Source: Georgenia sp. SYP-B2076 | Lineage (GTDB): Bacteria; Actinomycetota; Actinomycetes; Actinomycetales; Actinomycetaceae | Assembly: GCF_003991205.1 (NCBI RefSeq) | Contig: NZ_RXOZ01000036.1 | Span: forward strand, 1-64,000 | Direction: 5' to 3' | DNA length: 64,000 bases | Shown: piece after piece, positions 17,363-25,427 of the stretch | Numbering within the stretch: the stretch's first letter is position 1 | How the letters are laid out: each line of letters begins with the position of its first letter | Translations under genes and position numbers: made by a program | The notes under the pieces: model-generated | The model's database searches: none | What the model was told of the DNA's origin: nothing | The model's input: the letters and a program-made list of their open reading frames with translations, nothing else

Positions 17363-18807
17363 GCCCGGCGGAGGCGGCGGCCTGGGCGGCGCTGCCCGGC
17401 TGGATGTCGCGGCAGCGCTGGTACACGGGCAAGGGGCACGAGCCCCGCCTCGCGCTCGTGGGCCGGCTGGCCCTGCCGGGCGGGACAGACGGCGTCGCGG
17501 CCCAGTCCTGGCTCGTGCGCGACGTCGCGGGCGCCGAGCCCGTGCTGTACCAGGTGCCGCTCGTGCTCCGGGCCGCCCCCGCCGAGGGCCGAGGCGATGC
17601 GCTCGTCGCGGCCGGGGCGGACGGCCCGTGGGTCTACGACGGCTGCCACGACCCCGCCGGCGCGGCGGCCCTGCTGCGGGCCATCGTCGGGCAGGAGCGG
17701 ATCGGCGACGTGGACCCCGACGCCGGCACCGGGGCGCGTGGCCACGTGGCCGGGGCCCTCCCCGCGCTTCCCGCGTCCGGCTCCCGCGTCCTGCGCGGCG
17801 AGCAGTCCAACACGTCGATCATCTTCGCCGGCGACGGCGACGTCATGCCGGTGATCCTCAAGGTCTTCCGGGTCCTGCACCCCGGGCGCAACCCCGACGT
17901 CGAGGTGCAGCAGGCCCTCGCGCTGGCCGGCAGCGCGCGGGTCCCGCGGCCCGTCGGCGACCTGCTGGGCCGCTGGGCCGCGGCCGGCGGTGGAGGTGCG
18001 CAAGGCGCGGGCGGGCAGCCCGACGCCGTGGCCGAGGGGCACCTCGCCCTCGCGCAGGAGTTCCTCCCCGGGGTCCAGGACGCGTGGCGGGTGGCCCTGG
18101 ACGCGCTCGCGCGGGGCGAGGACTTCGCCGGCCGCGCCCGGAGCCTGGGGCGCGCCACCGCCGAGGTGCACGCCACGCTGGCCGCGGTGCTGCCCACCCG
18201 GCCCGCCGACCGCGGCGTCCGGGACTCCGTCCTGGCGACCTGGCGCGGGCGCTACGCGACGGCGTGCCGGTTCGTCCCGCAGCTGGCCGAGCGTGCCGAC
18301 CAGGTCGAGGCGGTTCTGCGCGCCGGCGCGGCGGCGCCGTGGCCGGACCTGCAACGCATCCACGGCGACTACCACCTCGGCCAGGTGATCGACGCGCCCG
18401 GGCGCGGGTGGGTGCTCCTGGACTTCGAGGGCGAGCCGCTGCGGCCCCTGGCCGAGCGCACCCTGCCGGACCTGCCCCAGCGCGACGTGGCGGGCATGCT
18501 GCGCTCCTTCGACTACGCCGGCGCGTCCGCGTCCCGCGACGCGGACGCCGGGTCAGACGGGTCCGACGGGTCCGACGGGTCCGACGGCGACCGTGGGGGT
18601 GACGGGCGGGCGTGGGCGGCGCGCGCGCGGGAGGCCTTCCTGGACGGCTACGGCGAGGTCGCCGGCACCGACCCGCGGGCGGACGCGGCGCTGCTGCGCG
18701 CCCTCGAGCTCGACAAGGCGCTCTACGAGGCGGTCTACGAGGCGCGCAACCGTCCCGACTGGCTGCCCATCCCGCTCGCCGGCGTCGAGCGCCTGCTGCA
18801 GGGCTGA
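17359..18807 (+). CDS. mak: maltokinase Mak (Pep2-like)
   Basis: 482 aa. It phosphorylates maltose at C1 with ATP, giving maltose 1-phosphate for GlgE. The N-terminal cap ([22 protein letters not shown]) and the kinase-like core with [12 protein letters not shown] (ATP site), the catalytic IHGDYHLGQ and the metal-binding [15 protein letters not shown] are clear. The usual C-terminal motif [19 protein letters not shown] is intact. An in-frame [12 protein letters not shown] microsatellite (9-bp units, about 18552-18588) expands a loop before the last helical part. It is the last gene of the glgE operon. Confidence 0.94.
   Translation: MSPAEAAAWAALPGWMSRQRWYTGKGHEPRLALVGRLALPGGTDGVAAQSWLVRDVAGAEPVLYQVPLVLRAAPAEGRGDALVAAGADGPWVYDGCHDPAGAAALLRAIVGQERIGDVDPDAGTGARGHVAGALPALPASGSRVLRGEQSNTSIIFAGDGDVMPVILKVFRVLHPGRNPDVEVQQALALAGSARVPRPVGDLLGRWAAAGGGGAQGAGGQPDAVAEGHLALAQEFLPGVQDAWRVALDALARGEDFAGRARSLGRATAEVHATLAAVLPTRPADRGVRDSVLATWRGRYATACRFVPQLAERADQVEAVLRAGAAAPWPDLQRIHGDYHLGQVIDAPGRGWVLLDFEGEPLRPLAERTLPDLPQRDVAGMLRSFDYAGASASRDADAGSDGSDGSDGSDGDRGGDGRAWAARAREAFLDGYGEVAGTDPRADAALLRALELDKALYEAVYEARNRPDWLPIPLAGVERLLQG
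18552..18588 (+). repeat. 9-bp microsatellite inside mak
   Basis: Four near-identical units of TCCGACGGG (first unit TCAGACGGG) encode Ser-Asp-Gly. Unit number could vary between strains without shifting the frame. Confidence 0.75.
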
Positions 18808-18843
18808 CGGGCGCGCGCTCCCCGCGCCACCGCAGACCTGCGC

Positions 18844-18870
18844 GGGCGCCCCCTGCCCTGCGCGGCGCCC
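18844..18870 (+). terminator. possible terminator after the glgE operon
   Basis: GGGCGCC (18844-18850) and GGCGCCC (18864-18870) can form a 7-bp stem with a 13-nt loop, 36 nt beyond the mak stop. No T-tract follows. Confidence 0.35.
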
Positions 18871-19021
18871 TACCCTGCGCGGGTGGCCCTGCCCTGCGCC
18901 ACGACAGCCGACGTGCGCCGTCGCCGCGGCCATGCCCGATCCCGCCCGGGCACGGGACGGCCGCCGGCGGGCGGGGCGTTTGGGGCCGCGCGCTGGGCCC
19001 GGTGATGGAAGAGTTGGGGGC

Positions 19022-21271
19022 ATGGACCGTGAACTGAGCCACGCGCCGCAGGCGCACGACCCCTCGAACGACGCCACCGGGCCCCTGCCCGTCGACCCCG
19101 GGCTGCTCCACGAGGTCGCCCTCGGCCAGTACCACGACCCGCACAGCGTGCTCGGCGGCCACGTGGGCCCCGGCGGCGTCACCATCCGCACCGTGCGCCA
19201 CCTCGCGGACGCCGTCGAGATCGTCACGGCCGGCGGGACCTACCCCGCCGCGCACGAGCACGACGGCATCTGGGTCGCGGTCCTGCCCGGGGACGCGGTG
19301 CCCGACTACCGGGTGCGCGTGACCTACGGCGAGCAGACCCTCACGCTCGACGACCCGTACCGGTTCCTGCCCACGATCGGGGAGATGGACCTGTACCTCC
19401 TCGGCGAGGGGCGCCACGAGGAGCTGTGGGAGGTGCTCGGCGCGCACGTGCGGCACTTCCCGAGCGAGCTCGGCGAGGTCCACGGCGTGAGCTTCTCCGT
19501 GTGGGCCCCCAACGCCCGCGCCGTGCGGGTGGTGGGTGACTTCAACGCCTGGGACGCCTCGGGCACGTCGATGCGCTCCCTGGGCTCCTCCGGCGTCTGG
19601 GAGCTCTTCCTCCCCGGCGTCGGCCCGGGCGCCCGCTACAAGTTCGACGTCGGCTACCGCGACGGCTCCTGGCACCACAAGGCGGACCCGATGGCCCGCC
19701 AGACGGAGGTGCCGCCGGCGACCGCGTCCGTCGTCGCCGAGTCCGTCCACGCCTGGAAGGACGACGCGTGGCTCGAGCACCGGGCCGCGACCAACCCGCA
19801 CACCGGCCCGATGAGCGTCTACGAGGTGCACCTCGGGTCCTGGCGCCCGGGGCTGAGCTACATCGAGCTGGCCGACGAGCTCCTCGCGCACGTGCAGAAG
19901 CTCGGGTTCACCCACGTGGAGCTCATGCCGGTCGCCGAGCACCCCTTCGGCGGGTCGTGGGGCTACCAGGTGACCTCGTACTACGCGCCCACGTCCCGGT
20001 TCGGCTCGCCCGACGACTTCAAGTACCTGGTGGACCAGCTCCACCGGGCGGGCATCGGGGTCATCATGGACTGGGTCCCCGGGCACTTCCCCAAGGACGC
20101 CTGGGCCCTGGCGCGCTTCGACGGCACGCCCCTGTACGAGGACCCGGACCCGATGCGCGGCGAGCACAAGGAGTGGGGCACCTTCGTCTTCAACTACGGC
20201 CGCCACGAGGTGCGCAACTTCCTCGTCGCCAACGCGCTGTACTGGCTCGAGGAGTTCCACATCGACGGCCTGCGCGTGGACGCCGTGGCCTCGATGCTGT
20301 ACCTCGACTACTCCCGCGAGCCGGGCCAGTGGCGCCCCAACATCCGCGGCGGCCGCGAGAACCTCGAGGCGATCAGCTTCATGCAGGAGACCAACGCCAC
20401 CGCCTACCGGAAGGTGCCCGGCGTCGTCATGATCGCCGAGGAGTCCACGGCGTGGCCGGGCGTCACCGCCCCCACGTCGGCCGGCGGTCTCGGGTACGGG
20501 CTGAAGTGGAACATGGGGTGGATGAACGACACCCTCCGCTACGTCGCCGAGGAGCCGATCAACCGGCGCTATCACCACGGGGAGCTGACGTTCTCCCTCG
20601 TCTACGCGTTCTCCGAGCAGTTCGTCCTGCCGCTGAGCCACGACGAGGTCGTGTACGGCAAGGGTTCCCTGCTGCAGAAGATGCCCGGCGACAGGTGGCA
20701 GCAGCTCGCCGGCGTGCGGGCCCTGCTCGCCTACCAGTGGTCCCACCCCGGCAAGCAGCTGCTCTTCATGGGCGGCGAGTTCGCCCAGGAGGCGGAGTGG
20801 AGCGAGGGGCGCGGCCTGGACTGGTGGCAGATGGACGATGCGGGCCACGCCGGCGTCGCCCGGCTGGTCGGGCGCCTCAACGCCCTCTACCGCGAGCACC
20901 CCGCCCTGTGGGCGGAGGACTTCAGCAACCGCGGGTTCGAGTGGATCGAGATCGCCGACGGCGACCACAACGTCATCTCGTACCTGCGTCGCGACACCGA
21001 CGGTGCGGACGTGATGGCCTGCGTCATCAACTTCGCCGGCACGCCGCACGAGGGCTACCGCGTCGGGCTGCCGCGCGGCGGGGACTGGCTGGAGGTCGTC
21101 AACACCGACGACGCCGAGTACGGCGGCTCGGGGGTGGTCAACGTCGGGCCGCTCACCGCGGAGGACGTGAGCTGGAACGGCCGGCCGGCGTCGGTGAGCC
21201 TGCGCGTCCCGCCGCTGGGCGCCGTGTGGCTCGTCCCCGCCTCCCCCGCCCCCCACCCCGAGGCCAAATAG
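19022..21271 (+). CDS. glgB: 1,4-alpha-glucan branching enzyme GlgB
   Basis: 749 aa. GlgB moves a segment of alpha-1,4-glucan to a 6-OH to create branches. Order: N1 domain from about residue 25 ([16 protein letters not shown] pattern), CBM48 ([24 protein letters not shown]), GH13 barrel with [15 protein letters not shown], the nucleophile in [29 protein letters not shown] and [15 protein letters not shown], then a C-terminal beta domain. The ATG has GGAAGAG 8 nt upstream. It follows mak by 214 bp and may use its own promoter, but in function it completes the GlgE pathway started by glgE-treS-mak. Confidence 0.96.
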   Translation: MDRELSHAPQAHDPSNDATGPLPVDPGLLHEVALGQYHDPHSVLGGHVGPGGVTIRTVRHLADAVEIVTAGGTYPAAHEHDGIWVAVLPGDAVPDYRVRVTYGEQTLTLDDPYRFLPTIGEMDLYLLGEGRHEELWEVLGAHVRHFPSELGEVHGVSFSVWAPNARAVRVVGDFNAWDASGTSMRSLGSSGVWELFLPGVGPGARYKFDVGYRDGSWHHKADPMARQTEVPPATASVVAESVHAWKDDAWLEHRAATNPHTGPMSVYEVHLGSWRPGLSYIELADELLAHVQKLGFTHVELMPVAEHPFGGSWGYQVTSYYAPTSRFGSPDDFKYLVDQLHRAGIGVIMDWVPGHFPKDAWALARFDGTPLYEDPDPMRGEHKEWGTFVFNYGRHEVRNFLVANALYWLEEFHIDGLRVDAVASMLYLDYSREPGQWRPNIRGGRENLEAISFMQETNATAYRKVPGVVMIAEESTAWPGVTAPTSAGGLGYGLKWNMGWMNDTLRYVAEEPINRRYHHGELTFSLVYAFSEQFVLPLSHDEVVYGKGSLLQKMPGDRWQQLAGVRALLAYQWSHPGKQLLFMGGEFAQEAEWSEGRGLDWWQMDDAGHAGVARLVGRLNALYREHPALWAEDFSNRGFEWIEIADGDHNVISYLRRDTDGADVMACVINFAGTPHEGYRVGLPRGGDWLEVVNTDDAEYGGSGVVNVGPLTAEDVSWNGRPASVSLRVPPLGAVWLVPASPAPHPEAK

Positions 21272-21301
21272 CCACCCTCGCCCCCACACACGCCGCCGAC
21301 A

Positions 21302-21457
21302 GGTCAAGTACTCGCACCCAGCCCCGTGGATGAGGCGCCCGCGCCATCGTCCACGGGGTTGGTGCGCGCGGGTGTGGTGCCGGACCGCACAGACGCCGCG
21401 CGTGCTCGAACGCTCGCCGGCGACACACCGGCCGACGGGACGCGCGAGTACTTGACC
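21302..21457. repeat. 156-bp structured element with perfect 14-bp terminal inverted repeats
   Basis: GGTCAAGTACTCGC (21302-21315) is exactly inverted at 21444-21457. Inside, CCCCGTGGA (21322-21330) pairs with TCCACGGGG (21350-21358), extended by GCACC/GGTGC. A second arm, GGTGTGGTGCCGG (21371-21383), pairs with CCGGCGACACACC (21417-21429) at 11 of 13 positions. The whole can fold like a three-way junction. It lies between convergent glgB and the thioredoxin-TPR gene and contains no ORF. It could be a MITE-like repeat, a structured RNA or a bidirectional terminator. Confidence 0.7.
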
Positions 21458-21481
21458 GCTCGCCGATAAGGGGGCGGGGCG

Positions 21482-22432
21482 TCAGTACAGGGCGCTGGCC
21501 AGGTTGCGGCGGGCGTTCTGGACCTCGGGCACCGGGCCGGCGATCTCGAAGAGGTCGATCAGGCGCAGCCGGGCCTGCTCGCGCTCGTCACCCGCGGTGG
21601 CGCGGATGACGGCGAGGAGCCGGTCGAAGGCGGCGGCGAACTGGCCGGTGGCGGCCTCGACGTCGGCAGCGGCGAGGTGCGCCGCGACGTCGCCGGGCTC
21701 CGCGGCCGCGGCCCGGGCCAGGACTTCCTCCGGGTCGTCGTGGTCCACGCGGGCGATGAGCTGGACCTGCAGCAGGGCTGCCTTGGCCTCGGTGTCACGG
21801 GGGTTCTCGGCGAGCGCCTGCGTGTAGGCCGCCTCGGCCGCGGCAAGGTCGCCGCGCTCGATGGCCGCCATCGCCTCGGCGTGCAGGGGCGGGAGCGGGG
21901 GCTCCTGCGGGGTCTCCTCCGCCTCCGCGTCGACGTCGATCGCGAGCACCCCGGTGACGCCGTTCTGCGCGGCGAGCCGCAGGAGCTCGTCCAGCACGGG
22001 CCGGAGCTGGTCCTCGGGGTAGGCGCCCTGGAAGAGCGGGACGGGCTGGCCGCCGATCACGGCCACCACTGCGGGGACGGACTGCACCTGGAACGCGGCG
22101 GCGATCTGGCGGTTCGCATCGACATCGACCAAGGCGAGCTGGAAGCGGCCGTCGTACTCGACGGCGAGCTTTTCCAGGACCGGGAGAAGCTCCCGGCTCG
22201 GTGCGGCCCAGTCGGCCCACAGGGCCATGATGACCGGCACCTGGACGGACAGCTGGACGGCCTCGCCGAACGTCGCCTCGGTGACCTCGACGACGAGCTG
22301 GCCGGGCACCGCCGCCCCCGGCTCGGCGGCAGGCCCTCCCGGGCGCTGACCCGGCGCTCCGGCGGGCGGCGTCGCCAGGGCGGACAGGTCGACCGCTCCG
22401 TGCAGGTTCATCCGCGGCATGGGCTCACTCAT
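21482..22432 (-). CDS. cnoX: thioredoxin-fold/TPR co-chaperone, CnoX (YbbN)-like, lacking active-site cysteines
   Basis: 316 aa. A Gly/Pro-rich N-terminal 45 residues lead into a thioredoxin fold (VIMALWADWAAPSRELLPVLEKL, then LALVDVDANRQIAAAFQVQSVPAVVAV). A helical TPR-like part follows (RGDLAAAEAAYTQALAENPRDTEAKAALLQVQL to the end). The position of the classic WCGPC motif reads WAAPS (residues 75-79), so disulfide exchange by this motif is ruled out. YbbN/CnoX proteins are holdases that pass clients to GroEL/DnaK; actinobacterial versions are often redox-dead. The ATG has GAAGGA upstream. It follows the lipoprotein gene by 67 bp. Confidence 0.85.
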   Translation of the reverse strand: MSEPMPRMNLHGAVDLSALATPPAGAPGQRPGGPAAEPGAAVPGQLVVEVTEATFGEAVQLSVQVPVIMALWADWAAPSRELLPVLEKLAVEYDGRFQLALVDVDANRQIAAAFQVQSVPAVVAVIGGQPVPLFQGAYPEDQLRPVLDELLRLAAQNGVTGVLAIDVDAEAEETPQEPPLPPLHAEAMAAIERGDLAAAEAAYTQALAENPRDTEAKAALLQVQLIARVDHDDPEEVLARAAAAEPGDVAAHLAAADVEAATGQFAAAFDRLLAVIRATAGDEREQARLRLIDLFEIAGPVPEVQNARRNLASALY

Positions 22433-22499
22433 GGGGTGTCCTTCGTCCTTCTCTCGTGGGCCGTGCCGCGCGGGCGGGGCCCGGCGGCGACGTGGTCGT

Positions 22500-23531
22500 C
22501 TACTGGGGTGCCGCGGCGTCGTCGCGGGCGACCGAGACGTACACCGGTTTTGTGGCGCCGAGCACCTGGATCGTCGTGTTCTCGCCGCCGGCCGGCGGAA
22601 CGTAGAACGCCACCAGCACGTCGGCCGTTCCCGTGACGGTCCCGCGGACCTCGGTGTCGCTGCCGAGGAGCGAGGCGATGGCACCGCCCGCGGTCAGCGT
22701 CGCACCGGGGACCGTCTTGCGCAGGGTGGTGGCGCTCGTCACCTCGCTCACGACGATCGCTCCGCCGTCGGCGGTCGAGAGGCACACCGGGCCGTCGTCG
22801 CCCACCGCCGCCGTGACGGTCGCGTTGCCGGCGGCGGCGATGCCCGCGTTGAGGTCGGCGATCGTCTTCGCGGAGGACGTCTTGTACGGGTCCTCCGCGA
22901 ACTGCCCGGCGAACTCGCTGCTGGGGTTGTTCAGGGTGTCCACGTAGCGCTCGATCACCTGCTTCGGGGTGGCGACCAGTCCTTCGGCGTCCGGCGGCAG
23001 CTGCGCGGACCCCGTCTCGGGATTGATCAACGCGGGCGTCTCGGTGCCCGGGAAGAGCTCGACCCAGCCCCACAGCTTGTACTGCTCGCGCGGGCTCTCC
23101 TGCGCGAGGACGAGCAGCAGGGGCAGGTTGGCGCCCTCGGGGACCTGGGTGATCACCATGGCCTCGCGCGGGAAGTCCCGCGTGGTCGCGACCGCCTCCA
23201 CCTGGCTCGCGGTGGTGATCGGGGCCGGTGCCGTCCGCCCGCCGGTGGCCTGGGCAAGGGCGTACTCCGCCCGCCGGATAGCGAGCGCCGGCCCGGTCAC
23301 GCGGGCGGCCAGCGCCTCGCCGTCCTTGGCCTCGTCCGCGGCGGCGATGGTCGTGCCGATCTCCTCGAGCACGCGGTCGGTGCGCGCCTCGTCGAGCACC
23401 GGCGGAGGTGTCGCAGCGGTGGGCTCGGGTTTGGGCTGCGGCACGTCCGCGCTGCAGCCGGCGAGCAAGGCTAGGGCGAGCGCCCCACCGGCGGCCAGGG
23501 CGCGACGGCGTCGGGACAGATGAGCCGTCAT
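22500..23531 (-). CDS. putative secreted lipoprotein of unknown function
   Basis: 343 aa. The N-terminus is a lipoprotein signal: SRRRRALAAGG basic region, hydrophobic core and lipobox LLAGC (Cys near residue 26), followed by a Pro/Glu-rich linker. The mature part is an extracytoplasmic domain with repeated Ala-rich helices and a beta-rich end. The segment KLWGWVELFPGTETPALIN is the sort of sequence seen in a family of actinobacterial DUF lipoproteins. Function unknown. ATG 23531 overlaps the stop of the membrane-protein gene by 4 nt (ATGA) and has a GGGGGAG ribosome site, so both are surely co-translated; cnoX follows. Confidence 0.8.
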   Translation of the reverse strand: MTAHLSRRRRALAAGGALALALLAGCSADVPQPKPEPTAATPPPVLDEARTDRVLEEIGTTIAAADEAKDGEALAARVTGPALAIRRAEYALAQATGGRTAPAPITTASQVEAVATTRDFPREAMVITQVPEGANLPLLLVLAQESPREQYKLWGWVELFPGTETPALINPETGSAQLPPDAEGLVATPKQVIERYVDTLNNPSSEFAGQFAEDPYKTSSAKTIADLNAGIAAAGNATVTAAVGDDGPVCLSTADGGAIVVSEVTSATTLRKTVPGATLTAGGAIASLLGSDTEVRGTVTGTADVLVAFYVPPAGGENTTIQVLGATKPVYVSVARDDAAAPQ

Positions 23532-25207
23532 CGCCGCTCCCCCTTGTCGCCGGTGTCGTCGTCCTTCTTCCTGCCGAATCGCCACATGCTGCGCCAGTCG
23601 GGCTTCGTGGAGCCCTCCTCCTCCTCAGTCCCGGGTTCGTCCTGGTCGGGCTCGTTCCGGTGGGACCGGTCCTCGCCACGGGCCGCGCTGGGGCCGGCGT
23701 CCTTCCGCACGGGCTCCGTCTTCTCCTTCGCCGGACCGCCCACGGGCTCCATCTTCTCCGTCACCGGACCAGACACCGGCTCCATCTTCTCCGTCACCGG
23801 ACCAGACACCGGCTCCATCTTCTCCGTCACCGGACCAGACACCGGCTCCATCTTCTCCGTCACCGGACCAGACACCGGCTCCATCTTCTCCGTCACCGGA
23901 CCCCCGACCGCCTCTGCGGCGGCAGCGGGGACGCCAGGCGCCTCCCGTCCGTCCTGTGCTGCGTCGCCGGCGACGCTCTCATCGGGCGCCGCGGCGGACG
24001 TCACGTCCTCGGGCGCGGCGGGTGTCGCGTCGACCTTGCGGGGCTGGGCCGACGTGGAGAGCGCCGGCACGACGCCCCCGCGCGCCACACCCGCGTCCGC
24101 CGCGTCTGCCTCTGTGCCAGGGGCGGCGTCCGCCGGCGTGACCTCCGGCTTCGCGCCCACAGGCGCGGGCCCAGGCGCCCCGGATGTCGCGTCGACGGCC
24201 GTGGCGCCAACCGCGTCCGCCGCGGACGTGTCTGTGCGCTCCTCGCGGACCCGGCGGAACTGCGCGGCCCGGCTCGACGCCGGGACGATCCCCGCGCCAC
24301 GTGCCGCGCCGGCCACGCTGATCGCCGGCGGCCCGTCCGGCGCCACCTCGTTGCTCGGCACGGCGGTCTGCTCGGCGGTCTGCTCCTCGGCGTCCTGGGC
24401 GGCCACAACCGGGATCTCCCCCGTCGCGACGCCGCGGCGCCCGCGACGCGCCTGGGCCTCGCCCCGCTCGTGCTCCCGCAACTGACGGCGGGTCATCCCC
24501 GCCGTCGACGCTCCCGCGCCCGAGACGGGAAGCTCAGCAGTCTCGGCCTCGCGGGCGGCCGCGGCCGCGGCGCGGCGCTCCGCCTCGCGCCTGGTGAGAC
24601 GGTCGAGCACCAGGAGCGCAAGCCCCGCCAGGAGCAGGACCGCGCCCACGATCACGCCCGGGACGAGCCAGGGCGTGCTCGCCGTCACGGGCCACCTCAG
24701 GGTGATCTCGGGCGCCGGCGCGGTACCGTCCGTGGCGGCCAGCAGGCTCCACCGGCCGGGCGTGTCGTCCCACCTCAGCTCGGCCTTGCCCGTCCCGGTC
24801 TTCTCCGAGACCCACAGGTCCGACCCGGCGGGGCTGGGAACATTCGCCGACTCCGCCGGGGCCGCGCCGGACGGCGCCTTGCCCGGGGCGACGCGCAGTT
24901 CGTCCCAGCTGGCCAGGCCCGTGATGCGGGTGTGCGCGGAGCCGCCCACCCAGGCATCGACGTCCTCCGTCCGGCCGATGGCGAGGACGACGGGCTCGCC
25001 GTCGCCCGCGGTCGCGGTGATCGTCACCTTCGGCGCGACGGCGTCGAGCACGCCCGCGTCGGAGACCACCACCGGCGTGTCCGGCCGCGACGGGAGCGAG
25101 AGCGTCGCGGTGCTCGATGGGCGCCACACGGTCGCGGAGGCGATCGCCAGGGCGATCGCGACCAGGCCGGCCACGATGAGGACTGCGGAGATGATCCGGC
25201 GAGTCAC
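23528..25207 (-). CDS. two-pass membrane protein with long repeat-containing cytoplasmic tail
   Basis: About 559 aa, family not recognised. A first membrane helix (residues 5-24) is followed by an external domain of about 150 residues rich in short beta segments, then a second helix (PWLVPGVIVGAVLLLAGLAL, about 179-198). A long acidic, Ala/Pro-rich tail follows. At residues 435-500 an 11-aa unit (GPVTEKMEPVS) is repeated about five times, nearly identical in DNA. GTG 25207 is preferred (GGGAGGA 11 nt upstream, protein beginning MTRRIIS); ATG 25246 is possible. It heads the operon with the lipoprotein, probably at the cell membrane. Confidence 0.7.
   Translation of the reverse strand: MTRRIISAVLIVAGLVAIALAIASATVWRPSSTATLSLPSRPDTPVVVSDAGVLDAVAPKVTITATAGDGEPVVLAIGRTEDVDAWVGGSAHTRITGLASWDELRVAPGKAPSGAAPAESANVPSPAGSDLWVSEKTGTGKAELRWDDTPGRWSLLAATDGTAPAPEITLRWPVTASTPWLVPGVIVGAVLLLAGLALLVLDRLTRREAERRAAAAAAREAETAELPVSGAGASTAGMTRRQLREHERGEAQARRGRRGVATGEIPVVAAQDAEEQTAEQTAVPSNEVAPDGPPAISVAGAARGAGIVPASSRAAQFRRVREERTDTSAADAVGATAVDATSGAPGPAPVGAKPEVTPADAAPGTEADAADAGVARGGVVPALSTSAQPRKVDATPAAPEDVTSAAAPDESVAGDAAQDGREAPGVPAAAAEAVGGPVTEKMEPVSGPVTEKMEPVSGPVTEKMEPVSGPVTEKMEPVSGPVTEKMEPVGGPAKEKTEPVRKDAGPSAARGEDRSHRNEPDQDEPGTEEEEGSTKPDWRSMWRFGRKKDDDTGDKGERR
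23745..23909. repeat. 33-bp in-frame tandem repeat, 5 copies
   Basis: Copies begin at 23745, 23778, 23811, 23844 and 23877. The first four are identical over almost the whole unit and the fifth diverges at its end. Each encodes 11 residues of the tail of the membrane protein. Near-perfect DNA identity suggests recent expansion. Confidence 0.9.
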
Positions 25208-25258
25208 GAGGGTGAGGGTCCTCCCGTTCGGGGATGGGTGAAGCATCGTCAACGCGTC

Positions 25259-25264
25259 AGGATA
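25259..25264 (-). promoter_or_regulatory. -10 box for the membrane protein-lipoprotein genes
   Basis: TATCCT on the minus strand would start transcription near 25251, leaving a leader of about 44 nt that contains GGGAGGA ahead of GTG 25207. Confidence 0.4.
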
Positions 25265-25361
25265 CGGCCCGACGACGGAGGCCGCCTCCCCCTCTCCGCC
25301 CGGCAACCAGCAGGCGGACGGCAGCCCGGGTCCGCCCGGGGACCTGCGCCGTCTGCGTGGT

Positions 25362-25367
25362 TACCCT
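25362..25367 (+). promoter_or_regulatory. -10 box for the DivIVA-like gene
   Basis: TACCCT, about 60 bp before the GTG. The leader would carry the strong GGAGGA ribosome site just before GTG 25428. Confidence 0.4.
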
Positions 25368-25427
25368 GGACGAGGACCCTCAGCGTTTCGGCCCCGCCGA
25401 GCCGGGGATGACGAGCAGGAGGACCTA

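Noticed and set aside
18871-19003. TACCCT box, 6 nt, then GTG 18883 opening a plus-strand ORF before glgB
   Set aside because: The predicted peptide is Arg/Pro-rich with no recognisable feature, codon pattern is not coding-like, and the sequence is built of CCCTGCGC repeats. It may only be a promoter for glgB.
21302-21457. Insertion sequence
   Set aside because: There are terminal inverted repeats, but the element is only 156 bp, has no transposase ORF and no clear target-site duplication.
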